NCBI GenBank assembly: GCA_963678705.1
Contig: OY783213.1
Location: 1 to 64,000, forward strand
Length of the DNA: 64,000 bases
Direction: 5' to 3'
Source of the DNA: Panorpa germanica
Lineage: Eukaryota; Arthropoda; Insecta; Mecoptera; Panorpidae
Part shown: one piece after another, positions 11,030 to 25,373 of the stretch
Layout of the letters: every line of letters begins with the position of its first letter
Position numbering within the stretch: the first letter of the stretch is position 1
Translations under genes and position numbers: made by a program
The notes under the pieces: model-generated
What the model was told of the DNA's origin: nothing
The model's input: only the letters and a program-made list of their open reading frames with translations
Databases searched by the model: none

Positions 11030-12133
11030 ATAAGTAAACAATATATATGGTTTTCTTGAAAATTGTGACTGATTGTTCATGAATAATCACACTATACCTA
11101 GATAACGCGAAAAAAAAACATAACTTGTCGCATATTATAATACTATATAGAATTTATAGAAATTCCAGGGTGCATTTAATAATGTCTGGTGGCCAAGTGC
11201 CCTTCGAAGAATAAGGCCGGCAAAAATCTCTAGGAACGTCTCTTGCACTATAAAGAACTATATTCATTGTTAAACATTAATTCTACAAACCGATTTCCGT
11301 TCCATGAAAAGAGGCAACTATCTAATGGTTGTCCTCAACTCTGGAACATGGTATTCGACGAGGACTGTGTTTTTTATTTGAAAGGTTGTGTAAACGTATG
11401 TTTTGATAAAATGTGTAGTTTCTTGAAGCTACACAAAATGGCTATATCTTTAAGTAAAACAAAGATGATGATCCTTGCCTTTGGCAAGACAGATGGGACT
11501 TAACAGAAAAAGGAAGAACTACATATTTGTTAACAAAGACGTTAATTTTGATTTGCAACACAAGTGGTACCTATCTACTGTGTGTGTGTTCGATCGGCAT
11601 CTGCTACTTTAGGTGAAAAAAGTGATTAAAAGTGAGAAATTAATTAAGGAAAAAAATTAAATATATTATATAAATACTTCTTCTAACGAAATGTATTTAA
11701 GTTTATTTTAATATTGTGCTAATTTGCTCTAAAATAAGTGTTTCTAAAAACGTTTGACAGTTAGAAACCAGTGTTGAAAAATATAACTAAATATATATAT
11801 GACGCGTACACGCGGTCTTATGAAAATAACCTCAAAACTGTAACTTTATCGTTTTTGAGATAAAACAATAATAAGTGCGATAGATTAGGAAATTGATAAT
11901 AATTAGATTAGTGTTAGTGCTAAAACATCAACTGATTAAGAAATTAGAGAAATCTGTAGACCTATATAAGAAAGACCTCATATAAACACTACAAATATAC
12001 GGAAAACAAAATGTTGCTTATCACTATCAAGTAAGTCAAATAACATTAACTATAAATAATATTAATACATAACAATTAAATTATACTCGTAAAAGAGCGA
12101 GTTTCAAATAATAAAGAGAGTGTATTAATTGTT
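11030..12133 (+). repeat. S unit, type d
   Basis: 1,104 bp. CTCTTGCACTATAAAG and CCGATTTCCG mark it. TTTTTTATTTGAAAGG replaces TTCTCACTCGAAAGG and is shared with the next unit. The RT remnant is open over 11243-11503 because CACTATAAAG opens an upstream TTG; the tail changes to b-like variants (GATTAGGAAATTG). Confidence 0.88.
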
Positions 12134-13236
12134 ATAAGTAAACAATATATATGGTTTTCTTGAAAATTATGACTGATTGTTCATGAACAATCACACTATA
12201 CCAAGATGACGCAAAAAGAAACATAACTTGTCGCATATTATAATACTATATAGAATTTATAGAAATTCCAGGGTGCATTTAATATTGTCTGGTGGCCAAG
12301 TGCCCTTCGAAGAATTAGGCCGGCAAAAATCTCTAGGAACGTCTACTGCACTATCAAGAACTATATTTATTGTTAAACATTAATTTTACAAACCGATTAC
12401 CGTTCCATGAAAAGAGGCAACTATCTAATGGTTGTCCTCAACTCTGGAACATGGTATTCGACGAGGACTGTGTTTTTTATTTGAAAGGTTGTGTAAACGT
12501 ATGTTTTGATAAAATGTGTAGTTTCTTGAAGCTACACAAAATGGCTATATCTTTAAGTAAAACAAAGATGATGATCCTTGCCTTTGGCAAGACAGATGGG
12601 ACTTAACAGAAAAAGGAAGAACTACATATTTGTTAACAAAGACGTTAATTTTGATTTGCAACACAAGTGGTACCTATCTACTGTGTGTGTGTTCGATCGG
12701 CATCTGCTACTTTAGGTGAAAAAAGTGATTAAAAGTAAAAAATTAATTACGGAAAAAAATTAAATATATTATATAAATACTTCTTCTAACGAAATGTATT
12801 TAAGTTTATTTTAATATTGTGCTAATTTGCTCTAAAATAAGTGTTTTTAAAAACGTTTGACTGTTAGAAACCTGTGTTGAAAAATATAACTAAATATATA
12901 TATGACGCGTACACGCGGTCTTATGAAAATAACCTCAAAACTGTAACTTTGTCGTTTTTGAGATAAAACAATATTAAGTGCGATAGATAAAGAAATTGAT
13001 AATAATTAGATTAGTGTTAGTGCTAAAACATCAACTAGTAAAGAAATTCAAGAAATCTGTAGACCTATATAAGGAAGACCTCATATAAACACTACAAATA
13101 TACGGAAAACAAAATGTTGCTTATCACTATCAAGTAAGTCAAATAACATTAACTATAAATAATAATAATACATAACAATTAGTTTATACTCGTAAAAAAG
13201 CGAGTTTCAAATAAAAAAGAGAGTGTATTAATTGTT
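12134..13236 (+). repeat. S unit, type a
   Basis: 1,103 bp. TTTAATATTGTCTGG, GACTGTTAGAAACCTGTG and TCAACTAGTAAAG are shared with the units at 25,374 and, in part, 30,892. RT remnant 12370-12606 is open and carries the FYLKG variant of the preceding unit. AATAAA is changed to AAAAAA at the 3' end. Confidence 0.88.
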
Positions 13237-14340
13237 ATAAGTAAACAATATATATGGTGTTCTTGAAAATTGTGACTGATTGTTCATGAATAATCACACT
13301 ATACCAAGATAACGCGAAAAAAAAACATAACTTGTCGCATATTATAATACTATATAGAATTTATAGAAATTCCAGAGTGCATTTATTAATATCTGGTGGC
13401 CAAGTGCCCTTCGAAGAATTAGGCCAGCAAAAATCTCTAGGAACGTCTACTGCACTATAAAGAACTATATTCATTGTTGAACATTAATTTTACAAACCGA
13501 TTACCTTTCCATAAAAAGAGGCAACTATCTAATGGTTGTCCTCAACTCTGGAACATAGTATTCGACGAGGACTGTGGTTCTCACTCGAAAGGTTGTGTAA
13601 ACGTTTGTTTTGATAAAATGTGTAGTTTCTTGAAGCTACACAAAATGGCTATATCTTCAAGTAAAACAAAGATGATGATCCTTGCCTTTGGCAAGACAGA
13701 TGGGACTTAACAGAAAAAGGAAGAACTACATATTTGTTAACAAAGACGTTAATTTTGATTTGCAGCACAAGTGGTACCTATCTACTGTGTGTGTGTTCAA
13801 TCGGCATTTGCTACTTTAGGTGAAAAAAGTGATTAAAAGTGAGAAATTAATTACGGAAATAAATTAAATATATTATATAAATACTTCTTCTAACGAAATG
13901 TATTTAAGTTTATTTTAATATTGTGCTAATTTGCTCTAAAATAAGTGTTTTTAAAAATGTTTGACAGTTAGAAACCATTGTTGAAAAATATAACTAAATA
14001 TATATATGACGCGTACACGCGGTCTTATGAAAATAACCTCAAAACTGTAACTTTGTCGTTTTTGAGATAAAACAATAATAAGTGCGATAGATAAAGAAAT
14101 TGATAATAATTAGATTAGTGTTAGTGCTAAAACATCAACTGGTAAAGAAATTCAAGAAATCTGTAGACCTATATAAGGAAGACCTCATATAAACACTACA
14201 AATATACGGAAAACAAAATGTTGCTGATCACTATCAAGTAAGTCAAATAACATTACCTATAAATAATATTAATACATAACAATTAGTTTATACTCGTAAA
14301 AAAGCGAGTTTCAAATAAAAAAGAGAGTGTATTAATTGTT
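13237..14340 (+). repeat. S unit, type c
   Basis: 1,104 bp. ACCTTTCCATAAAAAG and GGAACATAGTATTC give HKKRQ and WNIVF in RT remnant 13474-13710. The same marks are in the units at 26,477 and 31,994, so it is the older relative of the pentamer's first unit. Confidence 0.88.
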
Positions 14341-16547
14341 ATAAGTAAACAATATATATGGTTTTCTTGAAAATTGTGACTGATTGTTCATGAATAATCA
14401 CACTATACCTAGATAACGCGAAAAAAAAACATAACTTGTCGCATATTATAATACTATATAGAATTTATAGAAATTCCAGGGTGCATTTAATAATGTCTGG
14501 TGGCCAAGTGCCCTTCGAAGAATTAGGCCGGCAAAAATCTCTAGAAACGTCTACTGCACTATAAAGAACTATAATCATTATTGAACATTAATTTTACAAA
14601 CCGATTACCGTTCCATGAAAAGAGGCAACTATCTAATGGTTGTCCTCAACTCTGGAACATGGTATTCGACGAGGACTGTGGTTCTTACTCGAAAGGTTGT
14701 GTAAACGTTTGTTTTGATAAAATGTGTAGTTTCTTGAAGCTACACAAAATGGCTATATCTTCAAGTAAAACAAAGATGATGATCCTTGCCTTTGGCAAGA
14801 CAGAAGGGACTTAACAGAGAAAGGAAGAACTACATATTTGTTAACAAAGACGTTAATTTTGATTTGCAACACAAGTGGTACCTATCTACTGTGTGTGTGT
14901 TCGATCGGCATCTGCTACTTTAGGTGAAAAAAGTGATTAAAAGTGAAAAATTAATTACGGAAAAAAATTAAATATATTATATAAACACTTCTTCTAACGA
15001 AATGTATTTAAGTTTATTTTAATATTGTGCTAATTTGCTCTAAAATAAGTGTTTCTAAAAACGTTTGACAGTTAGAAACCAGTGTTGAAAAATATAACTA
15101 AATATATATATGACGCGTACACGCGGTCTTATGAAAATAACCTTAAAACTGTAACTTTGTCGTTTTTGAGATAAAACAATAATAAGTGCGATAGATTAAG
15201 AAATTGATAATAATTAGATTAGTGTTAGTGCTAAAACATCAACTGGTAAAGAAATTAAAGAAATCTGTAGACCTATATAAGAAAGACCTCATATAAACAC
15301 TACAAATATATAAAAAACAAAATGTTGCTTATCACTATCAAGTAAGTCAAATAACATTAACTATAAATAATATTAATACATAACAATTAGTTTATACTCG
15401 TAAAAAAGCGAGTTTCAAATAATAAAGAGAGTGTATTAATTGTTATAAGTAAACAATATATATGGTTTTCTTGAAAATTGTGACTGATTGTTCATTAACA
15501 ATCACACTATACCAAGATGACGCAAAAAAAAACATAACTTGTCGCATATTATAATACTATATAGAATTTATAGAAATTCCAGGGTGCATTTAATAATGTC
15601 TGGTGGCCAAGTGCCCTTCGAAGAATTAGGCCGGCAAAAATCTCTAGGAACGTCTACTACACTATAAAGAACTATATTCATTGTTGAACATTAATTTTAC
15701 AAACCGATTACCGTTCCATGAAAAGAGGCAACTATCTAATGGTTGTCCTTAACTCTGGAACATGGTATTCGACGAGGACTGTGGTTCTCACTCGAAAGGT
15801 TGTGTAAACGTTTGTTTTAATAAAATGTGTAGTTTCTTGAAGCTTCACAAAATGGCTATATCTTCAAGTAAAACAAAGATGATGATCCTTGCCTTTGGCA
15901 AGACAGATGGGACTTAACAGAAAAAGGAAGAACTACATATTTGTTAACAAAGACGTTAATTTTGATTTGCAACACAAGTGGTACCTATCTACTGTGTGTG
16001 TGTTCGATCGGCATTTGCTACTTTAGGTGAAAAAAGTGATTAAAAGTGAGAAATTAATTACGGAAATAAATTAAATATATTATATAAATACTTCTTCTAA
16101 CGAAATGTATTTAAGTTTATTTTAATATTGTGCTAATTTGCTCTAAAATAAGTGTTTTTAAAAATGTTTGACAGTTAGAAACCATTGTTGAAAAATATAA
16201 CTAAATATATATATGACGCGTACACGCGGTCTTATGAAAATAACCTCAAAACTGTAACTTTGTCGTTTTTGAGATAAAACAATAATAAGTGCGATAGATA
16301 AAGAAATTGATAATAATTAGATTAGTGTTAGTGCTAAAACATCAACTGGTAAAGAAATTCAAGAAATCTGTAGACCTATATAAGGAAGACCTCATATAAA
16401 CACTACAAATATACGGAAAACAAAATGTTGCTGATCACTATCAAGTAAGTCAAATAACATTACCTATAAATAATATTAATACATAACAATTAGTTTATAC
16501 TCGTAAAAAAGCGAGTTTCAAATAATAAAGAGAGTGTATTAATTGTT
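14341..16547 (+). repeat. Higher-order repeat: 2,207-bp dimer, copy 1
   Basis: Units start at 14341 (type c, with TCTAGAAACG, ATAATCATTATTG and GACAGAAGGG) and 15445 (type b, with TTTAATAAAATG). RT remnant 14581-14814 is open; the one near 15,682-15,918 has the CCTTAAC stop. The dimer is repeated three times without interruption. Confidence 0.92.
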
Positions 16548-18754
16548 ATAAGTAAACAATATATATGGTTTTCTTGAAAATTGTGACTGATTGTTCATGA
16601 ATAATCACACTATACCTAGATAACGCGAAAAAAAAACATAACTTGTCGCATATTATAATACTATATAGAATTTATAGAAATTCCAGGGTGCATTTAATAA
16701 TGTCTGGTGGCCAAGTGCCCTTCGAAGAATTAGGCCGGCAAAAATCTCTAGAAACGTCTACTGCACTATAAAGAACTATAATCATTATTGAACATTAATT
16801 TTACAAACCGATTACCGTTCCATGAAAAGAGGCAACTATCTAATGGTTGTCCTCAACTCTGGAACATGGTATTCGACGAGGACTGTGGTTCTTACTCGAA
16901 AGGTTGTGTAAACGTTTGTTTTGATAAAATGTGTAGTTTCTTGAAGCTACACAAAATGGCTATATCTTCAAGTAAAACAAAGATGATGATCCTTGCCTTT
17001 GGCAAGACAGAAGGGACTTAACAGAGAAAGGAAGAACTACATATTTGTTAACAAAGACGTTAATTTTGATTTGCAACACAAGTGGTACCTATCTACTGTG
17101 TGTGTGTTCGATCGGCATCTGCTACTTTAGGTGAAAAAAGTGATTAAAAGTGAAAAATTAATTACGGAAAAAAATTAAATATATTATATAAACACTTCTT
17201 CTAACGAAATGTATTTAAGTTTATTTTAATATTGTGCTAATTTGCTCTAAAATAAGTGTTTCTAAAAACGTTTGACAGTTAGAAACCAGTGTTGAAAAAT
17301 ATAACTAAATATATATATGACGCGTACACGCGGTCTTATGAAAATAACCTTAAAACTGTAACTTTGTCGTTTTTGAGATAAAACAATAATAAGTGCGATA
17401 GATTAAGAAATTGATAATAATTAGATTAGTGTTAGTGCTAAAACATCAACTGGTAAAGAAATTAAAGAAATCTGTAGACCTATATAAAAAAGACCTCATA
17501 TAAACACTACAAATATATAAAAAACAAAATGTTGCTTATCACTATCAAGTAAGTCAAATAACATTAACTATAATTAATATTAATACATAACAATTAGTTT
17601 ATACTCGTAAAAAAGCGAGTTTCAAATAATAAAGAGAGTGTATTAATTGTTATAAGTAAACAATATATATGGTTTTCTTGAAAATTGTGACTGATTGTTC
17701 ATTAACAATCACACTATACCAAGATGACGCAAAAAAAAACATAACTTGTCGCATATTATAATACTATATAGAATTTATAGAAATTCCAGGGTGCATTTAA
17801 TAATGTCTGGTGGCCAAGTGCCCTTCGAAGAATTAGGCCGGCAAAAATCTCTAGGAACGTCTACTACACTATAAAGAACTATATTCATTGTTGAACATTA
17901 ATTTTACAAACCGATTACCGTTCCATGAAAAGAGGCAACTATCTAATGGTTGTCCTTAACTCTGGAACATGGTATTCGACGAGGACTGTGGTTCTCACTC
18001 GAAAGGTTGTGTAAACGTTTGTTTTAATAAAATGTGTAGTTTCTTGAAGCTTCACAAAATGGCTATATCTTCAAGTAAAACAAAGATGATGATCCTTGCC
18101 TTTGGCAAGACAGATGGGACTTAACAGAAAAAGGAAGAACTACATATTTGTTAACAAAGACGTTAATTTTGATTTGCAACACAAGTGGTACCTATCTACT
18201 GTGTGTGTGTTCGATCGGCATTTGCTACTTTAGGTGAAAAAAGTGATTAAAAGTGAGAAATTAATTACGGAAATAAATTAAATATATTATATAAATACTT
18301 CTTCTAACGAAATGTATTTAAGTTTATTTTAATATTGTGCTAATTTGCTCTAAAATAAGTGTTTTTAAAAATGTTTGACAGTTAGAAACCATTGTTGAAA
18401 AATATAACTAAATATATATATGACGCGTACACGCGGTCTTATGAAAATAACCTCAAAACTGTAACTTTGTCGTTTTTGAGATAAAACAATAATAAGTGCG
18501 ATAGATAAAGAAATTGATAATAATTAGATTAGTGTTAGTGCTAAAACATCAACTGGTAAAGAAATTCAAGAAATCTGTAGACCTATATAAGGAAGACCTC
18601 ATATAAACACTACAAATATACGGAAAACAAAATGTTGCTGATCACTATCAAGTAAGTCAAATAACATTACCTATAAATAATATTAATACATAACAATTAG
18701 TTTATACTCGTAAAAAAGCGAGTTTCAAATAATAAAGAGAGTGTATTAATTGTT
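16548..18754 (+). repeat. Higher-order repeat: 2,207-bp dimer, copy 2
   Basis: Units start at 16548 and 17652. It is nearly base-for-base the same as copy 1; differences include TATATAAAAAAGACC near 17,485 and TATAATTAATATT near 17,573. RT remnant 16788-17021 has the same translation as in copy 1. The b-type unit keeps its stop. Confidence 0.92.
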
Positions 18755-20961
18755 ATAAGTAAACAATATATATGGTTTTCTTGAAAATTGTGACTGATTG
18801 TTCATGAATAATCACACTATACCTAGATAACGCGAAAAAAAAACATAACTTGTCGCATATTATAATACTATATAGAATTTATAGAAATTCCAGGGTGCAT
18901 TTAATAATGTCTGGTGGCCAAGTGCCCTTCGAAGAATTAGGCCGGCAAAAATCTCTAGAAACGTCTACTGCACTATAAAGAACTATAATCATTATTGAAC
19001 ATTAATTTTACAAACCGATTACCGTTCCATGAAAAGAGGCAACTATCTAATGGTTGTCCTCAACTCTGGAACATGGTATTCGACGAGGACTGTGGTTCTC
19101 ACTCGAAAGGTTGTGTAAACGTTTGTTTTGATAAAATGTGTAGTTTCTTGAAGCTACACAAAATGGCTATATCTTCAAGTAAAACAAAGATGATGATCCT
19201 TGCCTTTGGCAAGACAGAAGGGACTTAACAGAAAAAGGAAGAACTACATATTTGTTAACAAAGACGTTAATTTTGATTTGCAACACAAGTGGTACCTATC
19301 TACTGTGTGTGTGTTCGATCGGCATCTGCTACTTTAGGTGAAAAAAGTGATTAAAAGTGAAAAATTAATTACGGAAAAAAATTAAATATATTATATAAAC
19401 ACTTCTTCTAACGAAATGTATTTAAGTTTATTTTAATATTGTGCTAATTTGCTCTAAAATAAGTGTTTCTAAAAACGTTTGACAGTTAGAAACCAGTGTT
19501 GAAAAATATAACTAAATATATATATGACGCGTACACGCGGTCTTATGAAAATAACCTTAAAACTGTAACTTTGTCGTTTTTGAGATAAAACAATAATAAG
19601 TGCGATAGATTAAGAAATTGATAATAATTAGATTAGTGTTAGTGCTAAAACATCAACTGGTAAAGAAATTAAAGAAATCTGTAGACCTATATAAGAAAGA
19701 CCTCATATAAACACTACAAATATATAAAAAACAAAATGTTGCTTATCACTATCAAGTAAGTCAAATAACATTAACTATAAATAATATTAATACATAACAA
19801 TTAGTTTATACTCGTAAAAAAGCGAGTTTCAAATAATAAAGAGAGTGTATTAATTGTTATAAGTAAACAATATATATGGTTTTCTTGAAAATTGTGACTG
19901 ATTGTTCATTAACAATCACACTATACCAAGATGACGCAAAAAAAAACATAACTTGTCGCATATTATAATACTATATAGAATTTATAGAAATTCCAGGGTG
20001 CATTTAATAATGTCTGGTGGCCAAGTGCCCTTCGAAGAATTAGGCCGGCAAAAATCTCTAGGAACGTCTACTACACTATAAAGAACTATATTCATTGTTG
20101 AACATTAATTTTACAAACCGATTACTGTTCCATGAAAAGAGGCAACTATCTAATGGTTGTCCTTAACTCTGGAACATGGTATTCGATGAGGACTGTGGTT
20201 CTCACTCGAAAGGTTGTGTAAACGTTTGTTTTAATAAAATGTGTAGTTTCTTGAAGCTTCACAAAATGGCTATATCTTCAAGTAAAACAAAGATGATGAT
20301 CCTTGCCTTTGGCAAGACAGATGGGACTTAACAGAAAAAGGAAGAACTACATATTTGTTAACAAAGACGTTAATTTTGATTTGCAACACAAGTGGTACCT
20401 ATCTACTGTGTGTGTGTTCGATCGGCATCTGCTACTTTAGGTGAAAAAAGTGATTAAAAGTGAGAAACTAATTAAGGAAAAAAATTAAATATATTATATA
20501 AATACTTCTTCTAACGAAATGTATTTAAGTTTATTTTAATATTGTTCTAATTTGCTTTAAAATAAGTGTTTCTAAAAACGTTTGACAGTTAGAAACCAGT
20601 GTTGAAAAATATAACTAAATATATATATGACGCGTACACGCGGTCTTATGAAAATAACCTCAAAACTGTAACTTTGTCGTTTTTGAGATAAAACAATAAT
20701 AAGTGCGATAGATTAAGAAATTAATAATAATTAGATTAGTGTTAGTGCTAAAACATCAACTGGTAAAGAAATTAAAGAAATCTGTAGACCTATATAAGAA
20801 AGACCTCATATAAACACTACAAATATACGACAAACAAAATGTTGCTTATCACTATCAAGTAAGTCAAATAACATTAACTATAAATAATATTAATACATAA
20901 CAATTAGTTTATACTCGTAAAAAAGCGAGTTTCAAATAATAAAGAGAGTGTATTAATTGTT
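18755..20961 (+). repeat. Higher-order repeat: 2,207-bp dimer, copy 3
   Basis: Units start at 18755 and 19859. RT remnant 18995-19228 is open, with one amino acid change from copies 1 and 2. The match ends at about 20,420 in the second unit, which switches to CATCTGCTAC and AATTAAGGAAAA, giving a clear right edge of the dimer expansion. Confidence 0.9.
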
Positions 20962-22064
20962 ATAAGTAAACAATATATATGGTTTTCTTGAAAATTGTGA
21001 CTGATTGTTCATGAACAATCACACTATACCAAGATGACGCAAAAAGAAACATAACTTGTCGCATATTATAATACTATATAAAATTTATAGAAATTCCAGG
21101 GTGCATTTAATAATGTCTGGTGGCCAAGTGCCCCTCGAAGAATTAGGCCGGCAAAAATCTCTAGGAACGTCTACTGCACTATCAAGAACTATATTTATTG
21201 TTAAACATTAATTTTACAAACCGATTACCGTTCCATGAAAAGAGGCAACTATCTAATGGTTGTCCTCAACTCTGGAACATGGTATTCGACGAGGACTGTG
21301 TTTCTCACTCGAAAGGTTGTCTAAACGTACGTTTTGATAAAATGTGTAGTTTCTTGAAGCTACACAAAATGGCTATATCTTTAAGTAAAACAAAGATGAT
21401 GATCCTTGCCTTTGGCAAGACAGATGGGACTTAACAGAAAAAGGAAGAACTACATATTTGTTAACAAAGACGTTAATTTTGATTTGCAACACAAGTGGTA
21501 TCTATCTACTGTGTGTGTGTTCGATCGGCATTTGCTACTTTAGGTGAAAAAAGTGATTAAAAGTGAGAAATCAATTACGGAAATAAATTAAATATATTAT
21601 ATAAATACTTCTTCTAACGAAATGTATTTAAGTTTATTTTAATATTGTGCTAATTAGCTCTAAAATAAGTGTTTTTAAAAACGTTTGACAGTTAGAAACC
21701 AGTGTTGAAAAATATAACTAAATATATATATGACGCGTACACGCGGTCTTATGAAAATAACCTCAAAACTGTAACTTTGTCGTTTTTGAGATAAAACAAT
21801 AATAAGTGCGATAGATAAAGAAATTGATAATAATTAGATTAGTGTTAGTGCTAAAACATCAACTGGTAAAGAAATTCAAGAAATCTGTAGACCTATATAA
21901 GGAAGACCTCATATAAACACTACAAATATACGGAAAACAAAATGTTGCTTATCACTATCAAGTAAGTCAAATAACATTAACTATAAATAATATTAATACA
22001 TAACAATTAGTTTATACTCGTAAAAAAGCGAGTTTCAAATAATAAAGAGAGTGTATTAATTGTT
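20962..22064 (+). repeat. S unit, type a
   Basis: 1,103 bp. Private changes GTGCCCCTCG, GGTTGTCTAAACGTACG and GGTATCTATC. RT remnant 21198-21434 is open. It carries the exact palindrome. From here to about 28 kb the order of unit types repeats that of about 5.5-15 kb with one unit fewer. Confidence 0.88.
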
Positions 22065-23167
22065 ATAAGTAAACAATATATATGGTTTTCTTGAAAATTG
22101 TGACTGATTGTTCATGAAAAATCACACTATACCAAGATAACGCGAAAAAAAACATAACTTGTCGCATATTACAATACTATATAGAATTTATAGAAATTCC
22201 AGGATGCATTTAATAATATCTGGTGGCCAAGTGCCCTTTGAAGAATTAGGCCGGCAAAAATCTCTAGGAACGTCTACTGCACTATAAAGAACTATATTCA
22301 TTGTTGAACATTAATTTTACAAACCGATTACCGTTCCATGAAAAGAGGCAACTATCTAATGGTTGTCCTCAACTCTGGAACATGGTATTCGACGAGGACT
22401 GTGGTTCTCACTCGAAAGGTTGTGTAAACGTATGATTTGATAAAATGTGTAGTTTCTTGAAGCTACACAAAATGGCTATATCTTCAAGTAAAACAAAGAT
22501 GATGATCCTTGCCTTTGGCAAGACAGATGGGACTTAACAGAAAAAGGAAGAACTACATATTTGTTAACAAAGACGTTATTTTTGATTTGCAACACAAGTG
22601 GTACCTATCTACTGTGTGTGTGTTCGATCGGCATTTGCTACTTTAGGTGAAAAAAGTGATTAAAAGTGAGAAATTAAATACGGAAATAAATTAAATATAT
22701 TATATAAATACTTCTTCTAACGAAATGTATTTAAGTTTATTTTAATATTGTGCTAATTTGCTCTAAAATAAGTGTTTTTAAAAACGTTTGACAGTTAGAA
22801 ACCAGTGTTGAAAAATATAACTAAATATATATATGACGCGTACACGCGGTCTTATGAAAATAACCTCAAAACTGTAACTTTGTCGTTTTTGACATAAAAC
22901 AATAATAAGTGCGATAGATAAAGAAATTGATAATAATTAGATTAGTGTTAGTGCTAAAACATCAACTGGTAAAGAAATTCAAGAAATCTGTAGACCTATA
23001 TAAGGAAGACCTCATATAAACACTACAAATATACGGAAAATAAAATGTTGCTGATCACTATCAAGTAAGTCAAATAACATTAACTATAAATAATATTAAT
23101 ACATAACAATTAGTTTATACTCGTAAAAAAGCGAGTTTCAAATAATAAAGAGAGTGTATTAATTGTT
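22065..23167 (+). repeat. S unit, type c, RT remnant with a stop
   Basis: 1,103 bp. CAGGATGCATTTAATAATATC and CCCTTTGAAG tie it to the twins at 6,619 and 7,723. GTATGATTTGAT in place of GTATGTTTTGAT puts a TGA in the RT remnant (about 22,302-22,538). Confidence 0.88.
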
Positions 23168-24269
23168 ATAAGTAAACAATATATATGGTTTTCTTGAAAA
23201 TTGTGACTGATTGTTCATTAACAATCACACTATACCAAGATGACGCAAAAAAAAACATAACTTGTCGCATATTCTAATACTATATAGAATTTATAGAAAT
23301 TCCAGGGTGCATTTAATAATGTCTGGTGGCCAAGTGCCCTTCGAAGAATTAGGCCGGCAAAAATCTCTAGGAACGTCTACTGCACTATGAAGAACTATAT
23401 TCATTGTTAAACATTAATTTTACAAACCGATTACCGTTCCATGAAAAGAGGCAACTATCTAATGGTTGTCCTCAACTCTGGAACATGGTATTCGACGAGG
23501 ACTGTGTTTCTCACTCGAAAGGTTGTGTAAACGTATGTTTTGATAAAATGTGTAGTTTCTTGAAGCTGCACAAAATGGCTATATCTTTTAGTAAAACAAA
23601 GATGATGATCGTTGCCTTTGGCAAGACAGATGGGACTTAACAGAAAAAGGAAGAACTACATATTTGTTAACAAAGACGTTAATTTTGATTTGCAACACAA
23701 GTGGTACCTATCTACTGTGTGTGTGTTCGATCGGCATCTGCTACTTTAGGTGAAAAAAGTGATTAAAAGTGAAAAATTAATTACGGAAAAAAATTAAATA
23801 TATTATATAAATACTTCTTCTAAAGAAATGTAATTAAATTTATTTTAATATTGTGCTAATTTGCTCTAAAATAAGTGTTTTAAAAACATTTGACAGTTAG
23901 AAACCAGTGTTGAAAAATATAACTAATTATATATATGACGCGTACACGCGGTCTTATGAAAATAACCTCAAAACTGTAACTTAGTCGTTTTTGAGATAAA
24001 ACAATAATAAGTGCGATAGATAAAGAAATTGATAATAATTAGATTAGTGTTAGTGCTAAAACATCAACTGGTAAAGAAATTCAAGAAATCTGTAGACCTA
24101 TATAAGGAAGACCTCATATAAACACTACAAATATACGGAAAACAAAATGTTGCTGATCACTATCAAGTAAGTCAAATAACATTACCTATAAATAATATTA
24201 ATACATAACAATTAGTTTATACTCGTAAAAAAGCGAGTTTCAAATAATAAAGAGAGTGTATTAATTGTT
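23168..24269 (+). repeat. S unit, type d
   Basis: 1,102 bp. Shares CACTATGAAG, GCTGCACAAAATGG and GTAATTAAATTT with the unit at 8,827. RT remnant 23404-23640 is open, with private changes TTTTAGTAAAAC and GATCGTTGCC. Confidence 0.88.
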
Positions 24270-25373
24270 ATAAGTAAACAATATATATGGTTTTCTTGAA
24301 AATTGTGACTGATTGTTCATGAATAATCACACTATACCTAGATAACGCGAAAAAAAAACATAACTTGTCGCATATTATAATACTATATAGAATTTATAGA
24401 AATTCCAGGGTGCATTTAATAATGTCTGGTGGCCAAGTGCCCTTCGAAGAATTAGGCCGGCAAAAATCTCTAGGAACGTCTCTTGCACTATGAAGAACTA
24501 TATTCATTGTTAAACATTAATTCTACAAACCGATTTCCGTTCCATGAAAAGAGGCAACTATCTAATGGTTGTCCTCAACTCTGGAACATGGTATTCGACG
24601 AGGACTGTGGTTTTCACTCGAAAGGTTGTGTAAACATTTGTTTTGATAAAATGTGTAGTTTCTTGAAGCTACACAAAATGGCTATATCTTCAAGTAAAAC
24701 AAAGATGATGATCCTTGCCTTTGGCAAGACAGATGGGACTTAACAGAAAAAGGAAGAACTACATATTTGTTAACAAAGACGTTACTTTTGATTTGCAACA
24801 CAAGTGGTACCTATCTACTGTGTGTGTGTTCGATCGGCATCTGCTACTTTAGGTGAAAAAAGTGATTAAAAGTGAGAAATTAATTAAGGAAAAAAATTAA
24901 ATATATTATATAAATACTTCTTCTAACGAAATGTATTTAAGTTTATTTTAATATTGTGCTAATTTGCTCTAAAATAAGTGTTTCTAAAAACGTTTGACAG
25001 TTAGAAACCAGTGTTGAAAAATATAACTAAATATATATATGACGCGTACACGCGGTCTTATGAAAATAACCTCAAAACTGTAACTTTGTCGTTTTTGAGA
25101 TAAAACAATAATAAGTGCGATAGATTAAGAAATTGATAATAATTAGATTAGTGTTAGTGCTAAAACATCAACTGGTTAAGAAATTAAAGAAATCTGTAGA
25201 CCTATATAAGAAAGACCTCATATAAACACTACAAATATACGGAAAACCAAATGTTGCTTATCACTATCAAGTAAGTCAAATAACATTAACTATAAATAAT
25301 ATTAATACATAACAATTAGTTTATACTCGTAAAAGAGCGAGTTTCAAATAATAAAGAGAGTGTATTAATTGTT
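24270..25373 (+). repeat. S unit, type d
   Basis: 1,104 bp. CTCTTGCACTATGAAG and CCGATTTCCG link it to the units at 9,928 and 11,030; only one unit of this kind is present here against two there. RT remnant 24483-24743 is open from an upstream TTG. The promoter-like module has AAAACCAAATG. Confidence 0.88.
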
